Part shown: piece by piece, positions 28,057 through 36,218 of the stretch
Numbering within the stretch: the first letter of the stretch is position 1
Layout: each line of letters opens with the position of its first letter
From: JADCRZ01 sp039921525
GTDB lineage: Bacteria > Bacteroidota > Bacteroidia > Chitinophagales > Chitinophagaceae
Assembly: GCA_039921525.1 (NCBI GenBank)
Contig: JBDSBP010000124.1
Location: 1 to 64,000, forward strand
DNA: 64,000 nucleotides
Direction of reading: 5' to 3'
Made by a program: the position numbers and the translations under genes
Notes under the pieces: model-generated
What the model was told of the DNA's origin: nothing
What the model saw: only the letters and a program-made list of their open reading frames with translations
Databases searched by the model: none

Positions 28057-28665
28057 ATGAGTTTTTGGCTGGTTTTGTTTCCTTTTGTTTCGGCATTATT
28101 AGGTTGGTGTTGTACCAAACTTGCCATTAAGATGCTATTCCATCCTCAATTTCCCAAAAAGATACTGGGAGGTACCGTACAGGGTTATTTCCCAAAACGC
28201 CGGTTTGCATTCTCCGCTTCAGCAGGCAATCTATTGAGACGGGAGCTAGATTCTTTCCAGGAGATAGAAAAAAAAATCCTCGATCCTTCTAACCTGCAAA
28301 AAATAATGCCGGAGATAGAGGAGCATATTGATTATTTCCTTCGCATAAAATTAAAAGATGCCATGCCCATGGTAGCTATGTTCGTTGGAGATAAAACAAT
28401 CGTTCAGTTAAAAGAAGTATTCATGACGGAAATGCAAACGCTATTTCCTGTAATTATGGAAAGTTATGTTAAAGAGCTAAAGAAGAATCTTCAAATCGAT
28501 GAAATCATCATTCATAAACTGGACTCTGTGCCGGGCATAAAAATTGAGTTGTTCTTTTTACGCATATTTAGAAAAGAATTTCGTCATCTACAACTTTTGG
28601 GAGCACTATTTGGTTTTGTAACAGGTGCTTTGCAGATAATTATCACTTTGTTGATAAATCGCTAG
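28057..28665 (+). CDS. DUF445 family membrane protein
   Basis: A 202-residue protein of the DUF445 (YheB-like) family. N-terminal membrane helix (about 4-25, WLVLFPFVSALLGWCCTKLA) with the family motif AIKMLFHP, then KILGGTVQGYFPKR. A long amphipathic helical middle and a C-terminal hydrophobic helix (about 180-200, FGFVTGALQIIITLLI) follow. Function is unknown. Shorter than many members (about 400), consistent with the compact single-repeat Bacteroidota version. Confidence 0.85.
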   Translation: MSFWLVLFPFVSALLGWCCTKLAIKMLFHPQFPKKILGGTVQGYFPKRRFAFSASAGNLLRRELDSFQEIEKKILDPSNLQKIMPEIEEHIDYFLRIKLKDAMPMVAMFVGDKTIVQLKEVFMTEMQTLFPVIMESYVKELKKNLQIDEIIIHKLDSVPGIKIELFFLRIFRKEFRHLQLLGALFGFVTGALQIIITLLINR

Positions 28666-28679
28666 CAAGTTAAAATAGA

Positions 28680-28693
28680 TTTAGACGTCTAAA
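28680..28693. promoter_or_regulatory. Perfect 14-bp palindrome upstream of the barrel protein
   Basis: TTTAGACGTCTAAA reads identically on both strands and lies 116 bases before the start of the TonB-linked protein, 15 bases past the DUF445 stop. It could be a dimer binding site or the stem of a weak terminator; there is no T-tract beyond it. Confidence 0.3.
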
Positions 28694-28808
28694 CTCCATA
28701 TCTCTAAAATGCATTCAGTACAGAATAAGCCATTTATCATTTAAAATGCAGGCCTTTTAAGCAAATCGGTGAGATTTGAAGGCCGGAATTCGTCCAAATA
28801 ATATTATT

Positions 28809-31457
28809 ATGAAAAAAATTATTACTTTATTACTGCTCTCTGGTTTTGGATTTGTCTCTTTTGCTCAATACCCGGGAGGTGGACAAAGAGGCGGAGGGCA
28901 GGGAAGAGGTGGTGGCCAGGGAATGAATGTTGGTCATTTTTACGGTAAGATTGTAGATAAAAAAAATTCGAAAGGTATTTCTGCAGCATCGGTTCAGCTC
29001 ATCCAAACTAAAATGGATACGGCTACCAAACAACCCAAAGATGTAATTGTAGCCGGCATGTTAACAAAATCAAACGGTGATTTCAGCCTGGAAAATTTAC
29101 CGGTTATGGGTAATTACAAATTATCCATCACTGGCATTGGCTATAAACCCATCGAACAAAAAGTTGGTTTTACTTTAAAAATGGGCCCCGGTGCCGGTGG
29201 CATGGAACAGGCGATGAACGCCGTTGATAAGGATCTTGGAAATATAAAGATGGAGGAAGACGCCCAGGTATTAGAGGGCGTTACAGTTACTACATCAAAA
29301 CCGCTTTTCACCATGGGGGTTGATCGTAAAATTTTCAATGTAGAAAAGAACCTGGTAAGCAGCGGTCAAACTGCCCAGGAATTAATGAAAAGCATTCCAT
29401 CTATTAACGTTGACATTGATGGCAATGTTACTCTCAGGAACGCGGCGCCACAAATTTTCGTAGATGGCCGCCCTTCGACTCTTTCACTTGACCAGATCCC
29501 CGCAGACGCTATTGAAAGCGTTGAAATCATTACCAACCCATCCGCCAAATTTGATGCTTCAGGCGGAAACGCAGGTATCTTAAATATTGTACTAAAGAAA
29601 AATCGCAAGGCAGGGTACAATGGAAACATCCGCGCAGGTGTTGATTCAAGAGGCAAATTTAATGGAGGAGGTGATGTCAATATCAAACAGGGAAAAGTGA
29701 ATTTCTTCGCGAGTGCAAACTTCAACCAGCGTAAATCGATTTCAAACAGCAGTATTTTTCGTCATAATCTTACTAAACCATTAGTAGATGTAGACCAGAA
29801 AAGTAAGGGTACCAACAACGGCAGTTTTGCTTTTGGCAGGGCCGGTATCGACTGGTTGATGGATAACAGGAATACATTGAGCTTTTCGGGTGTAATTGTA
29901 AACGGTAATTTTAGAAACGGCGATGAATTGAATTTTGATTCATCGGCCTCAAACTTTGTGTATACCCGCGGAAACCAACTCACCGAAACCAAGTTCAATT
30001 TTAAGAATTACGGATCGAGCATTAATTTCAAACATATGTTTGCTAAAGCCGGAAAAGATATTACTGCCGATTTAAATTATAACAGCAGTCAAAATGAAAA
30101 TAACGGAACATATAAGACAAATCTTTTTTACCCTGATAATTCTGCAAAAGGAGCTACTCAAACACGAACAACATCTGGTAACGGTGCCAATAAGTTTTTT
30201 ACGGCACAGGTAGATTACACGGATCCTATTACCGAAAATACAAAAATTGAAGCAGGAGGCCGGGTCGCTGTGAGGGATAATACTAGCATAAGTAATAATT
30301 ATTTTCAAAATGGTACAGACCCAATTGTTTATAATCCTTTGTTGAGTAACAACTACCAATTTACAGACAGGGTGTATGCAGGATATGTTACTTTTTCCCA
30401 AAAGATTAAAACCTTAAGTTACCAGGCGGGCTTAAGGGCCGAAAGTTCTGATTATACCGGCACGCTCCTGCAGTCGACCAAGTCAACTTTTAGTACAAAA
30501 TATCCGATCAGTTTATTTCCAAGTGTGTTTATTACAAAGCAGCTTGAACATAGCCAGGACATTCAAATCAACTACAGCAGAAGAGTTAACAGGCCCAATT
30601 TTTTTCAGTTGATTCCGTATACTGATATTTCTGATCCGCAGAATTTTACCAAAGGTAATCCCGCGCTGAAGCCGGAGTTTACCAATTCCTTTGAACTTTC
30701 GTACCAGAAAACACTTCCAAAAAATAACAGCATTCTTGTTTCAGCTTACTATAAACAAAGCACTGATTTGATCACTCGTTACACCTATCGTGATAAGGTA
30801 ACCGATGTTAGTACAGACAGTGCGTACTTCACTACATATCTAAATGCCAACAGTAGCCAGGCTTATGGCCTTGAACTAACTTCCCGCAACCCGTTGACAA
30901 AATGGTGGGATATGACCACAAACGTTAATTTTTACAACTCAAAAATAAACGGAAGCAATATCGACAAGAGCCTGCAAAGCGAACGGCTCAGCTATTTTAT
31001 TAAATGGAACAACAGCTTCAAGCTACCTGCAAATTTTAGTATCCAGTTTTCAGGCGATTACCAAAGTAAATCTGTATTACCACAAAGTAGTGGCCAGGGC
31101 GGTGGTGGCCGTGGCGGTGGTGGGGGTTTTGGCGGCGGTGGCTATGGCGGGGGTGCTCAACCGACAGCGCAGGGTTATGTTAATGCAAATTATGGCTTTG
31201 ATGGCGCTATTAAAAAGGAATTTCTTAAGAATAAAGCGGCTTCACTCACCCTTAGCATGAACGATATTTTCAGAACTAAAAAATATAGTTATTATTCTGA
31301 ATCTACTTATTTCACGCAAACCTCAACAAGAAGAAGAGATGCGCAGGTATTCCGGTTGAACTTTAATTACCGGTTTGGAAAGATGGATGTTTCTCTTTTC
31401 AAACGTAAGAACACAAGGGGTGGATTGGATACACCGGATGTGCCAATGGGGCAATAA
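28809..31457 (+). CDS. TonB-linked outer-membrane beta-barrel protein
   Basis: An 882-residue outer-membrane protein, with the start at 28809 (clear signal peptide MKKIITLLLLSGFGFVSFAQ); a TTG frame to 28776 is discounted. After a Gly-rich linker (about 22-42) comes a carboxypeptidase-like domain (about 45-150), a plug domain with QTAQELMKSIPSINVDIDGN and FDASGGNAGILNIVLKK, and a large barrel with the family motif SRRVNRPNFFQLIPYTDISD. A second Gly-rich loop, GQGGGGRGGGGGFGGGGYGG, lies near residues 765-785 in an outer loop. Members are transporters or surface proteins of unknown ligand. Single gene, next to the composite repeat at 31456. Confidence 0.9.
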   Translation: MKKIITLLLLSGFGFVSFAQYPGGGQRGGGQGRGGGQGMNVGHFYGKIVDKKNSKGISAASVQLIQTKMDTATKQPKDVIVAGMLTKSNGDFSLENLPVMGNYKLSITGIGYKPIEQKVGFTLKMGPGAGGMEQAMNAVDKDLGNIKMEEDAQVLEGVTVTTSKPLFTMGVDRKIFNVEKNLVSSGQTAQELMKSIPSINVDIDGNVTLRNAAPQIFVDGRPSTLSLDQIPADAIESVEIITNPSAKFDASGGNAGILNIVLKKNRKAGYNGNIRAGVDSRGKFNGGGDVNIKQGKVNFFASANFNQRKSISNSSIFRHNLTKPLVDVDQKSKGTNNGSFAFGRAGIDWLMDNRNTLSFSGVIVNGNFRNGDELNFDSSASNFVYTRGNQLTETKFNFKNYGSSINFKHMFAKAGKDITADLNYNSSQNENNGTYKTNLFYPDNSAKGATQTRTTSGNGANKFFTAQVDYTDPITENTKIEAGGRVAVRDNTSISNNYFQNGTDPIVYNPLLSNNYQFTDRVYAGYVTFSQKIKTLSYQAGLRAESSDYTGTLLQSTKSTFSTKYPISLFPSVFITKQLEHSQDIQINYSRRVNRPNFFQLIPYTDISDPQNFTKGNPALKPEFTNSFELSYQKTLPKNNSILVSAYYKQSTDLITRYTYRDKVTDVSTDSAYFTTYLNANSSQAYGLELTSRNPLTKWWDMTTNVNFYNSKINGSNIDKSLQSERLSYFIKWNNSFKLPANFSIQFSGDYQSKSVLPQSSGQGGGGRGGGGGFGGGGYGGGAQPTAQGYVNANYGFDGAIKKEFLKNKAASLTLSMNDIFRTKKYSYYSESTYFTQTSTRRRDAQVFRLNFNYRFGKMDVSLFKRKNTRGGLDTPDVPMGQ

Positions 31458-31573
31458 GAGTCGTGAGGTATGAGGTATGAGTTTATCTATCAGCCGTCAG
31501 CTATCGGCTATCGGCTTTGATCACCAGGTTGGTCCGATGTCACGATGTAAATAACTTGGAAGTTATATAAAAG
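31456..31573. repeat. Composite repeat, copy A (118 bp)
   Basis: Aligns without gaps to 39616-39733 with 19 differences by hand count. Order: two GGTATGA units, AGCTATC-type units, then a roughly 60-base unique core starting CGGCTTTG and holding ACCAGGTT and the stem ATAACTT-GG-AAGTTAT, ending ATAAAAG. The two copies are 8160 bases apart in the same orientation. Confidence 0.85.
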
Positions 31574-31673
31574 TCCCTCATGAATTGACCATTCAAACGT
31601 CAGGTGAGATAACTTTAAAAAGTAGCATGATTAACTCCTTAATTATTACCAACTTGGGTTAAGTTATATAGTA

Positions 31674-31708
31674 GGTGTGAGGTGTGAGGTATGAAATATG
31701 AGGTATGA
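31674..31708. repeat. Heptamer array, GGTGTGA/GGTATGA unit (5 copies)
   Basis: GGTGTGA, GGTGTGA, GGTATGA, AATATGA, GGTATGA in perfect 7-base phase, directly followed by a REP-like hairpin. An imperfect relative of the ATAACTT..AAGTTAT core precedes it at about 31650-31670. Confidence 0.9.
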
Positions 31709-31715
31709 ATGAAAA

Positions 31716-31750
31716 GCAGTAGGGGCGGGACCAGGTTCCGCCCCTACTGC
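31716..31750. repeat. REP-like GC-rich hairpin
   Basis: A perfect 13-bp stem GCAGTAGGGGCGG / CCGCCCCTACTGC with a 9-base loop. Same family as 20516, 47702, 47799 and 56975. Lying between two heptamer arrays, it could also act as a bidirectional terminator. Confidence 0.85.
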
Positions 31751-31872
31751 ATCTGAAACGCATGGATTATTGTTTGATGCAAAAGAAATCGCACCTGAAT
31801 TAGTTACAACAGGGCGGGCAAACCCTTTCCCCAATAACTTCATACTCCCAAAATCGAATATTGATAATTGAT

Positions 31873-32094
31873 AATTAACAATTAACAATTAATTCTACTT
31901 TGACAAGTCATGAAGTTATTCTGTTGGTTCTGTCGCATGTCTGGGCAGCAAATATATTTCGCAGAGTTAAAGAATGTTCGAAATTGAACGGCGGCTCCGG
32001 TAATGTAAATTTGAATATGCCGACTACCTTCAACTGATAATAAAAGCCGGTTTAACTTGTCAAAGTAGAATTAATAATTAATAATTAATAATTA
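31873..32094. mobile_element. MITE-like element with long terminal inverted repeats
   Basis: Ends carry a perfect 18-bp inverted repeat (AATTCTACTTTGACAAGT at 31891-31908 and its complement at 32055-32072), each preceded outward by AATTAAC/AATTAAT heptamers, so the symmetrical arms are close to 38 bp. The interior of about 145 bases has no coding frame. No transposase is present; it resembles a non-autonomous element. Its right end touches the stop codon of the LysE-type gene. Confidence 0.6.
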
Positions 32095-32769
32095 CTACCT
32101 CTTGCCTTCAAGGTAAGTTTTTCCATTAAATTGATCTTCTATAGGCTTATTCAACACCCTATATAATTGAACAAAAGCAGAAATAACAAATATTATCGCA
32201 ACTGTTATATTGATAGCGCGGTGGCTGGCCTTTAATTTATTAACCAGCCATTTGCCGGCGTAGATAAATATTCCCAATCCTATAAGTGTACCAACAGCTA
32301 TACCCGCAGTATAAAAATTAAATTGTAGTTCAGATGGCCTCAGAACACCCGTGCTTAGTAAATAGGTGCTCCAGATAAACCAGAAAGGAATTTGTACAGG
32401 GTTTAATGCACTCATGGTAAAGCCAAGAAAAAAACGTTTCATTTTATTATTAAGAAGAATGTTTTTTTGATCACGGCTTTTGCGGGCGGTGATATAACTG
32501 CTGACGGCTAACGCAATAAATAAAAAAACGGTTACCCATTCCAGTATATAGAATAACCGCTTGTTCTCCAGTATCCAGTTCATTCCTTTTAATGATATCC
32601 TTACATATATAATTTCCACTAAGGCAACCCCCAGGGAGAATTTAACGGCATTCCGGCTATTTTCCTGAACAGAAATCTGCATGGCAGTAACATTGAGTGT
32701 GCCCAATGGCAGTGCGCCCAGTAAACTAATTACTAAACCGGTAAAAAATATCCGGACTATATCAAGCAT
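32095..32769 (-). CDS. LysE/RhtB family exporter
   Basis: A 224-residue inner-membrane exporter with about six hydrophobic helices. The first helix carries the family motif GLVISLLGALPLGTLNVTAM (Gly-Pro-rich LysE fold), then FSLGVALVEIIYVRISLKGM and GFTMSALNPVQIPFWFIWS. Members pump amino acids or small metabolites out. Single gene; heptamer arrays lie on both sides. The substrate is not readable. Confidence 0.88.
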   Translation of the reverse strand: MLDIVRIFFTGLVISLLGALPLGTLNVTAMQISVQENSRNAVKFSLGVALVEIIYVRISLKGMNWILENKRLFYILEWVTVFLFIALAVSSYITARKSRDQKNILLNNKMKRFFLGFTMSALNPVQIPFWFIWSTYLLSTGVLRPSELQFNFYTAGIAVGTLIGLGIFIYAGKWLVNKLKASHRAINITVAIIFVISAFVQLYRVLNKPIEDQFNGKTYLEGKR

Positions 32770-32792
32770 TTTTGATAATTATTAATGATTAG

Positions 32793-32816
32793 TTGTTAAT
32801 TGTTAATTGTTAATTG
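32793..32816. repeat. Heptamer array, TTGTTAA unit (3 copies)
   Basis: Three exact TTGTTAA units in the 5' leader of the LysE-type gene. Related to the ATTAATA/ATTAACC units by one or two bases. Confidence 0.8.
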
Positions 32817-32908
32817 AAGTTAGGCGGATTTGAGGTTTCTCAATTACGTGGGTATAATATAAATCTAATTAAACTCATATCTCAACCCAATACTACAAAC
32901 CATCTACT

Positions 32909-32963
32909 TCAAACCTTAAACCTCATCCTTATAGCTCATACCTCCTACCAATTACCTCATAGC
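32909..32963. repeat. Mixed heptamer array (ACC-ending units)
   Basis: About eight units that mix families in one array: TCAAACC, TTAAACC, TCATCCT, TATAGC (6 bases), TCATACC, TCCTACC, AATTACC, TCATAGC. It shows the GGTATGA and ATTAACC types grade into each other. It lies just before the CCG-domain gene. Confidence 0.65.
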
Positions 32964-33003
32964 CAGCTCATTTTTTTAAAGTATTTTTACTAAAATATTA
33001 CGC

Positions 33004-33783
33004 ATGCAGGTACCGCTAATGAGTGAATTATTGGCTAAGGGTGAAAGCCCTGAAGTATTATTCTGGGTGGGATGTGCTGGAAGCTTTGACCAGCGTGCTC
33101 AAAAGATTACCAAAGCATTTGTATCCATTTTAAATAAAGTCGGAATAAATTATGCGATTCTCGGTAAAGAGGAATTATGCACCGGTGATCCTGTAAGACG
33201 CGCAGGAAACGAGTTCATGTTCCAGATGATGGCTTACCAGAATATTCAAATCCTAAACAATTACAACATAAAAAAAATTGTTACCGCCTGCCCCCATTGC
33301 TTTAATACCATCAGTAATGAATACCCGGAATTGGGTGGTCATTACGAAGTAGTTCATCACTCCACATTTTTGCAACAATTGATTGATGGCGGAAAAATAA
33401 AAATGGTAGAGGGTGGCTTTTTCAAAGGCAAGCGCATTACCTATCACGACAGTTGTTATCTGGGCAGGGCTAATAATATTTACGAGGCACCACGAAAAGT
33501 GTTGGAAGCGCTCGATGCTGAACTGGTTGAAATGAAACGATGCCGTTCCAACGGCTTATGCTGTGGTGCCGGCGGTGCACAGATGTTTAAAGAAGAAGAA
33601 AAAGGAAAAGTACGGATCAATACTGAAAGAAGCAACGAAGCCCTGGAAACTGGTGCCAGTGTTGTTGCCTCCGCCTGCCCTTTTTGCAATACCATGCTAA
33701 CAGATGGAATAAAAAGTCGCGAGAAGGAAAATGAAGTCGCCGTGCTTGATATTGCAGAGATCATTGCGAGGAGCATGGCGTAA
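33004..33783 (+). CDS. Fe-S binding protein with two CCG (heterodisulfide-reductase-type) domains
   Basis: A 259-residue cytosolic protein with the two cysteine-rich motifs of HdrB/LutA/GlpC-type subunits: WVGCAGSFDQ with TACPHCFN (first), and HDSCYLGR with CRSNGLCCGAGG and ACPFCNTML (second). Each binds a special [4Fe-4S] cluster for two-electron disulfide or quinone-linked chemistry. In most Bacteroidota it follows a gene for a ferredoxin-containing partner; here the upstream space holds only repeats and a minus-strand exporter, so the partner must lie elsewhere. Confidence 0.92.
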   Translation: MQVPLMSELLAKGESPEVLFWVGCAGSFDQRAQKITKAFVSILNKVGINYAILGKEELCTGDPVRRAGNEFMFQMMAYQNIQILNNYNIKKIVTACPHCFNTISNEYPELGGHYEVVHHSTFLQQLIDGGKIKMVEGGFFKGKRITYHDSCYLGRANNIYEAPRKVLEALDAELVEMKRCRSNGLCCGAGGAQMFKEEEKGKVRINTERSNEALETGASVVASACPFCNTMLTDGIKSREKENEVAVLDIAEIIARSMA

Positions 33784-33798
33784 TGTGTATTAGATCAT

Positions 33799-34308
33799 TT
33801 ATAAATATCTTTCATTGATAATATTCATATGATGCTGAATATGACCGGCGCACAAAAACCCAATAGCGGCTACACTTAACTGATTGTTATTTGCCGTACC
33901 AGTATAATTCAATTCTTCATCAGTAAAAGATGCAAATAGAAATTTTGTAGCTTTTCTCAGGCTTCTAAATTCGTCTATCATGTCTTCCCAGTTGCGCGTA
34001 GATCCGTGTGACACAGCGGCCCAGTCATTTTCCTCAAAACCGGGAAGCGGAGAAGGGTCTTTCCTGGCAAACCATATGGCTCGAAAGCTGAAGACCCTTT
34101 CCGCGTCAATTACATGTTGCAACACTTCCTTGAGCGTCCACTTATCTGTTGCATATGAATAGTCAAATTTATACGCTGGAATTCCATTTAAAAGCTTCCT
34201 GAAAGTTTTACCATTTTTACTTAAAGCTTCATTTATATCAGTTTCTTTTACAAGGTTAATATACCTGCGGATGAAATCGGATGCCACGATATTATAGGTA
34301 GTTGCCAT
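33799..34308 (-). CDS. DinB family protein
   Basis: A 169-residue four-helix-bundle DinB-like protein; start at 34308 chosen because the extra upstream residues are unlike the family. Metal-binding His residues are visible in LQHVIDAERVFSFRAIWFAR and in CAGHIQHHMNIINERY. DinB_2 members act as thiol-linked transferases or hydrolases, or are of unknown role. Likely cytoplasmic. Ends 16 bases from the convergent Fe-S gene. Confidence 0.85.
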   Translation of the reverse strand: MATTYNIVASDFIRRYINLVKETDINEALSKNGKTFRKLLNGIPAYKFDYSYATDKWTLKEVLQHVIDAERVFSFRAIWFARKDPSPLPGFEENDWAAVSHGSTRNWEDMIDEFRSLRKATKFLFASFTDEELNYTGTANNNQLSVAAIGFLCAGHIQHHMNIINERYL

Positions 34309-34334
34309 TTTTAAAAATTTATTAAAAATAATAA

Positions 34335-34364
34335 AAAAGTGCCGGAAACATTCCGGCACTTTTT
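34335..34364 (-). terminator. Bidirectional terminator after the subtilase gene
   Basis: AAAAAGTGCCGGAA and its exact complement form a 14-bp stem around a loop of two bases, with T-runs readable on both strands. On the minus strand it terminates the S8 peptidase transcript ahead of the DinB gene. Confidence 0.9.
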
Positions 34365-34418
34365 ATAAATAATGTTACTTATTCACAAACCCCTAGGCAC
34401 GTTTCTCAGCTCAACATT

Positions 34419-36113
34419 TCAATCCTTCTTGTTTTTTAAAGTTGATTTTTGTAGTTTTTGTTTAGATTCCGGTTTTAAAGTAGAGGCTAATTTTAAAGCG
34501 CCATAAGCATTTAAAACGCCACCGGAGGTAGATATATCTGATAAAAGAACCATCTCATCACTTCCCGGTAATTTTACCTTGGAGGGGAGGGGAGTAGCTG
34601 ATTTTTCGATCGCGTATTTTACCTGCTCAGGGCTTAAGTTGGGAAAATAACTCAGCACCAATGCAGCCACTCCGGCCACAACGGGTGAAGCCATGCTCGT
34701 TCCCTGTAAGTTACCGTACGCATTTCCACCAGGAAGCGTTGAATAAATTTTTGTGCCGGGAGAAAATACATCCACTTCTTTTTTGCCGTAATTAGAGAAG
34801 GAAGCCGTATAACTTTTAAACATAGGTTCAGCCAGGGGATCGCTGCTCGCGCCTACTGTAATCCAATTGGTTGCACGGGTTTTCGCAGCTTTAAAAGAGG
34901 GATTTGGGAAGTTGTCTGCGGTATCCACATCGGCAGCATCATTACCTGCAGCATGCACAAGCAATACTCCTTTTGAATCAGCGTAAAGAACCGCGCTGTC
35001 AACCCAATTCTTTTCAGGTGAAAAACTCTTGCCAAAGCTCATATTAATAACCCTGGCACCATTGTCCACTGCATAACGAATGGCCAATGCAATATCTTTA
35101 TCGTGTTCATCGCCATCTGGAACTGCACGAACCATCATAATACGCACATTGTCTGCTATCCCATCCATACCTATTCCGTTATTCCTTTTTGCACCGATAA
35201 TGCCTGATACATGGGTTCCGTGAAGCGGTGTTCCGGCCATTATATCATTATTGCCATAAAACCGGTCATCGAAGTTTGTTTCATCATCTTTAACAATCTC
35301 CGCACGATAATTTTCAGGTTCATTATTTAAAGACTCCTTCTTTTTTTGTTCCCCGGTAATATATTCCCGTAAGCCATCAATAAATTCTTTATTGGTTGTT
35401 TCCATCATATTGTTGGCTTTAAGCATATATAACACAGCCCCTTTTGCTTTCTGTTCATCTGAACCGGTGGGCGCAAATTTGTCAAGGTCTTTACCGGTAT
35501 AGGTCTCCGTGCCAAGTGATTTACGAAGAATGCTATCTCCTCTTACCAATGTTTCCAGCATTCGCTGCATAATCATCATATCCATTCCGCCATCGGTAGC
35601 GTCTCCTTCGATCTTTGATTTTACTTTTAACCACTCCTGGTATTGCTCTTTTTCATCCGCGCTCATGGAAGTGCTGTCAATTATTTTATTGCTGAATATT
35701 TTTTTGAGTTTGTGGTACACCCTGGCTCCTTCATAGGAATCATTCTTCACATTTCTTCCATCCTTTCCTCCGATAAAATTCCATCCATGAACATCATCAA
35801 TGTATCCGTTCTTATCATCATCAATACCGTTACCCGGAATTTCATTAGGATTCGTCCACAAAATATCTTTCAGGTCTTCGTGAAGTGTGTCTACACCTGA
35901 ATCTATCACAGCAACGATAACAGGGGTACTTTTCTTGCCTTTCACAAAATCATACGCTTTGTCCAGGCTTATTCCATAATAACCATCTTTGTCTATATCC
36001 AGCAAATGCCAGCCCTTTGGTAATTCTTTGATTGAAGTACCCTGAGCAATAGACACCGAACTCACACAAAGCAGGGTTATTGCGATGCCCATCATCCCCA
36101 AAAATTTCTTCAT
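34419..36113 (-). CDS. S8 family subtilisin-like peptidase
   Basis: A 564-residue secreted serine protease with signal peptide (1-24). Catalytic triad: Asp71 (VIAVIDSGVD), His298 (LHGTHVSG) and Ser473 (GTSMASPVVA). Between Asp and His lies an unusually long insertion (about 140-290) with many charged helices (DEKEQYQEWLKVKSKIEGD), where subtilisins have about 30-40 residues; it may act as an internal chaperone or substrate filter. Asp-rich repeats near 95-108 (NGIDDDKNGYIDD) could bind calcium. No C-terminal sorting domain is seen. Confidence 0.94.
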   Translation of the reverse strand: MKKFLGMMGIAITLLCVSSVSIAQGTSIKELPKGWHLLDIDKDGYYGISLDKAYDFVKGKKSTPVIVAVIDSGVDTLHEDLKDILWTNPNEIPGNGIDDDKNGYIDDVHGWNFIGGKDGRNVKNDSYEGARVYHKLKKIFSNKIIDSTSMSADEKEQYQEWLKVKSKIEGDATDGGMDMMIMQRMLETLVRGDSILRKSLGTETYTGKDLDKFAPTGSDEQKAKGAVLYMLKANNMMETTNKEFIDGLREYITGEQKKKESLNNEPENYRAEIVKDDETNFDDRFYGNNDIMAGTPLHGTHVSGIIGAKRNNGIGMDGIADNVRIMMVRAVPDGDEHDKDIALAIRYAVDNGARVINMSFGKSFSPEKNWVDSAVLYADSKGVLLVHAAGNDAADVDTADNFPNPSFKAAKTRATNWITVGASSDPLAEPMFKSYTASFSNYGKKEVDVFSPGTKIYSTLPGGNAYGNLQGTSMASPVVAGVAALVLSYFPNLSPEQVKYAIEKSATPLPSKVKLPGSDEMVLLSDISTSGGVLNAYGALKLASTLKPESKQKLQKSTLKNKKD

Positions 36114-36218
36114 ACTTTTTTCAATTTATCGTTTTGTAAATAACCTGCGAATTTCTGTATTATTTATTGGATATAGTTATCACTTGCAGAAAATTAAGAT
36201 TAATTTATCAGGCATTAT

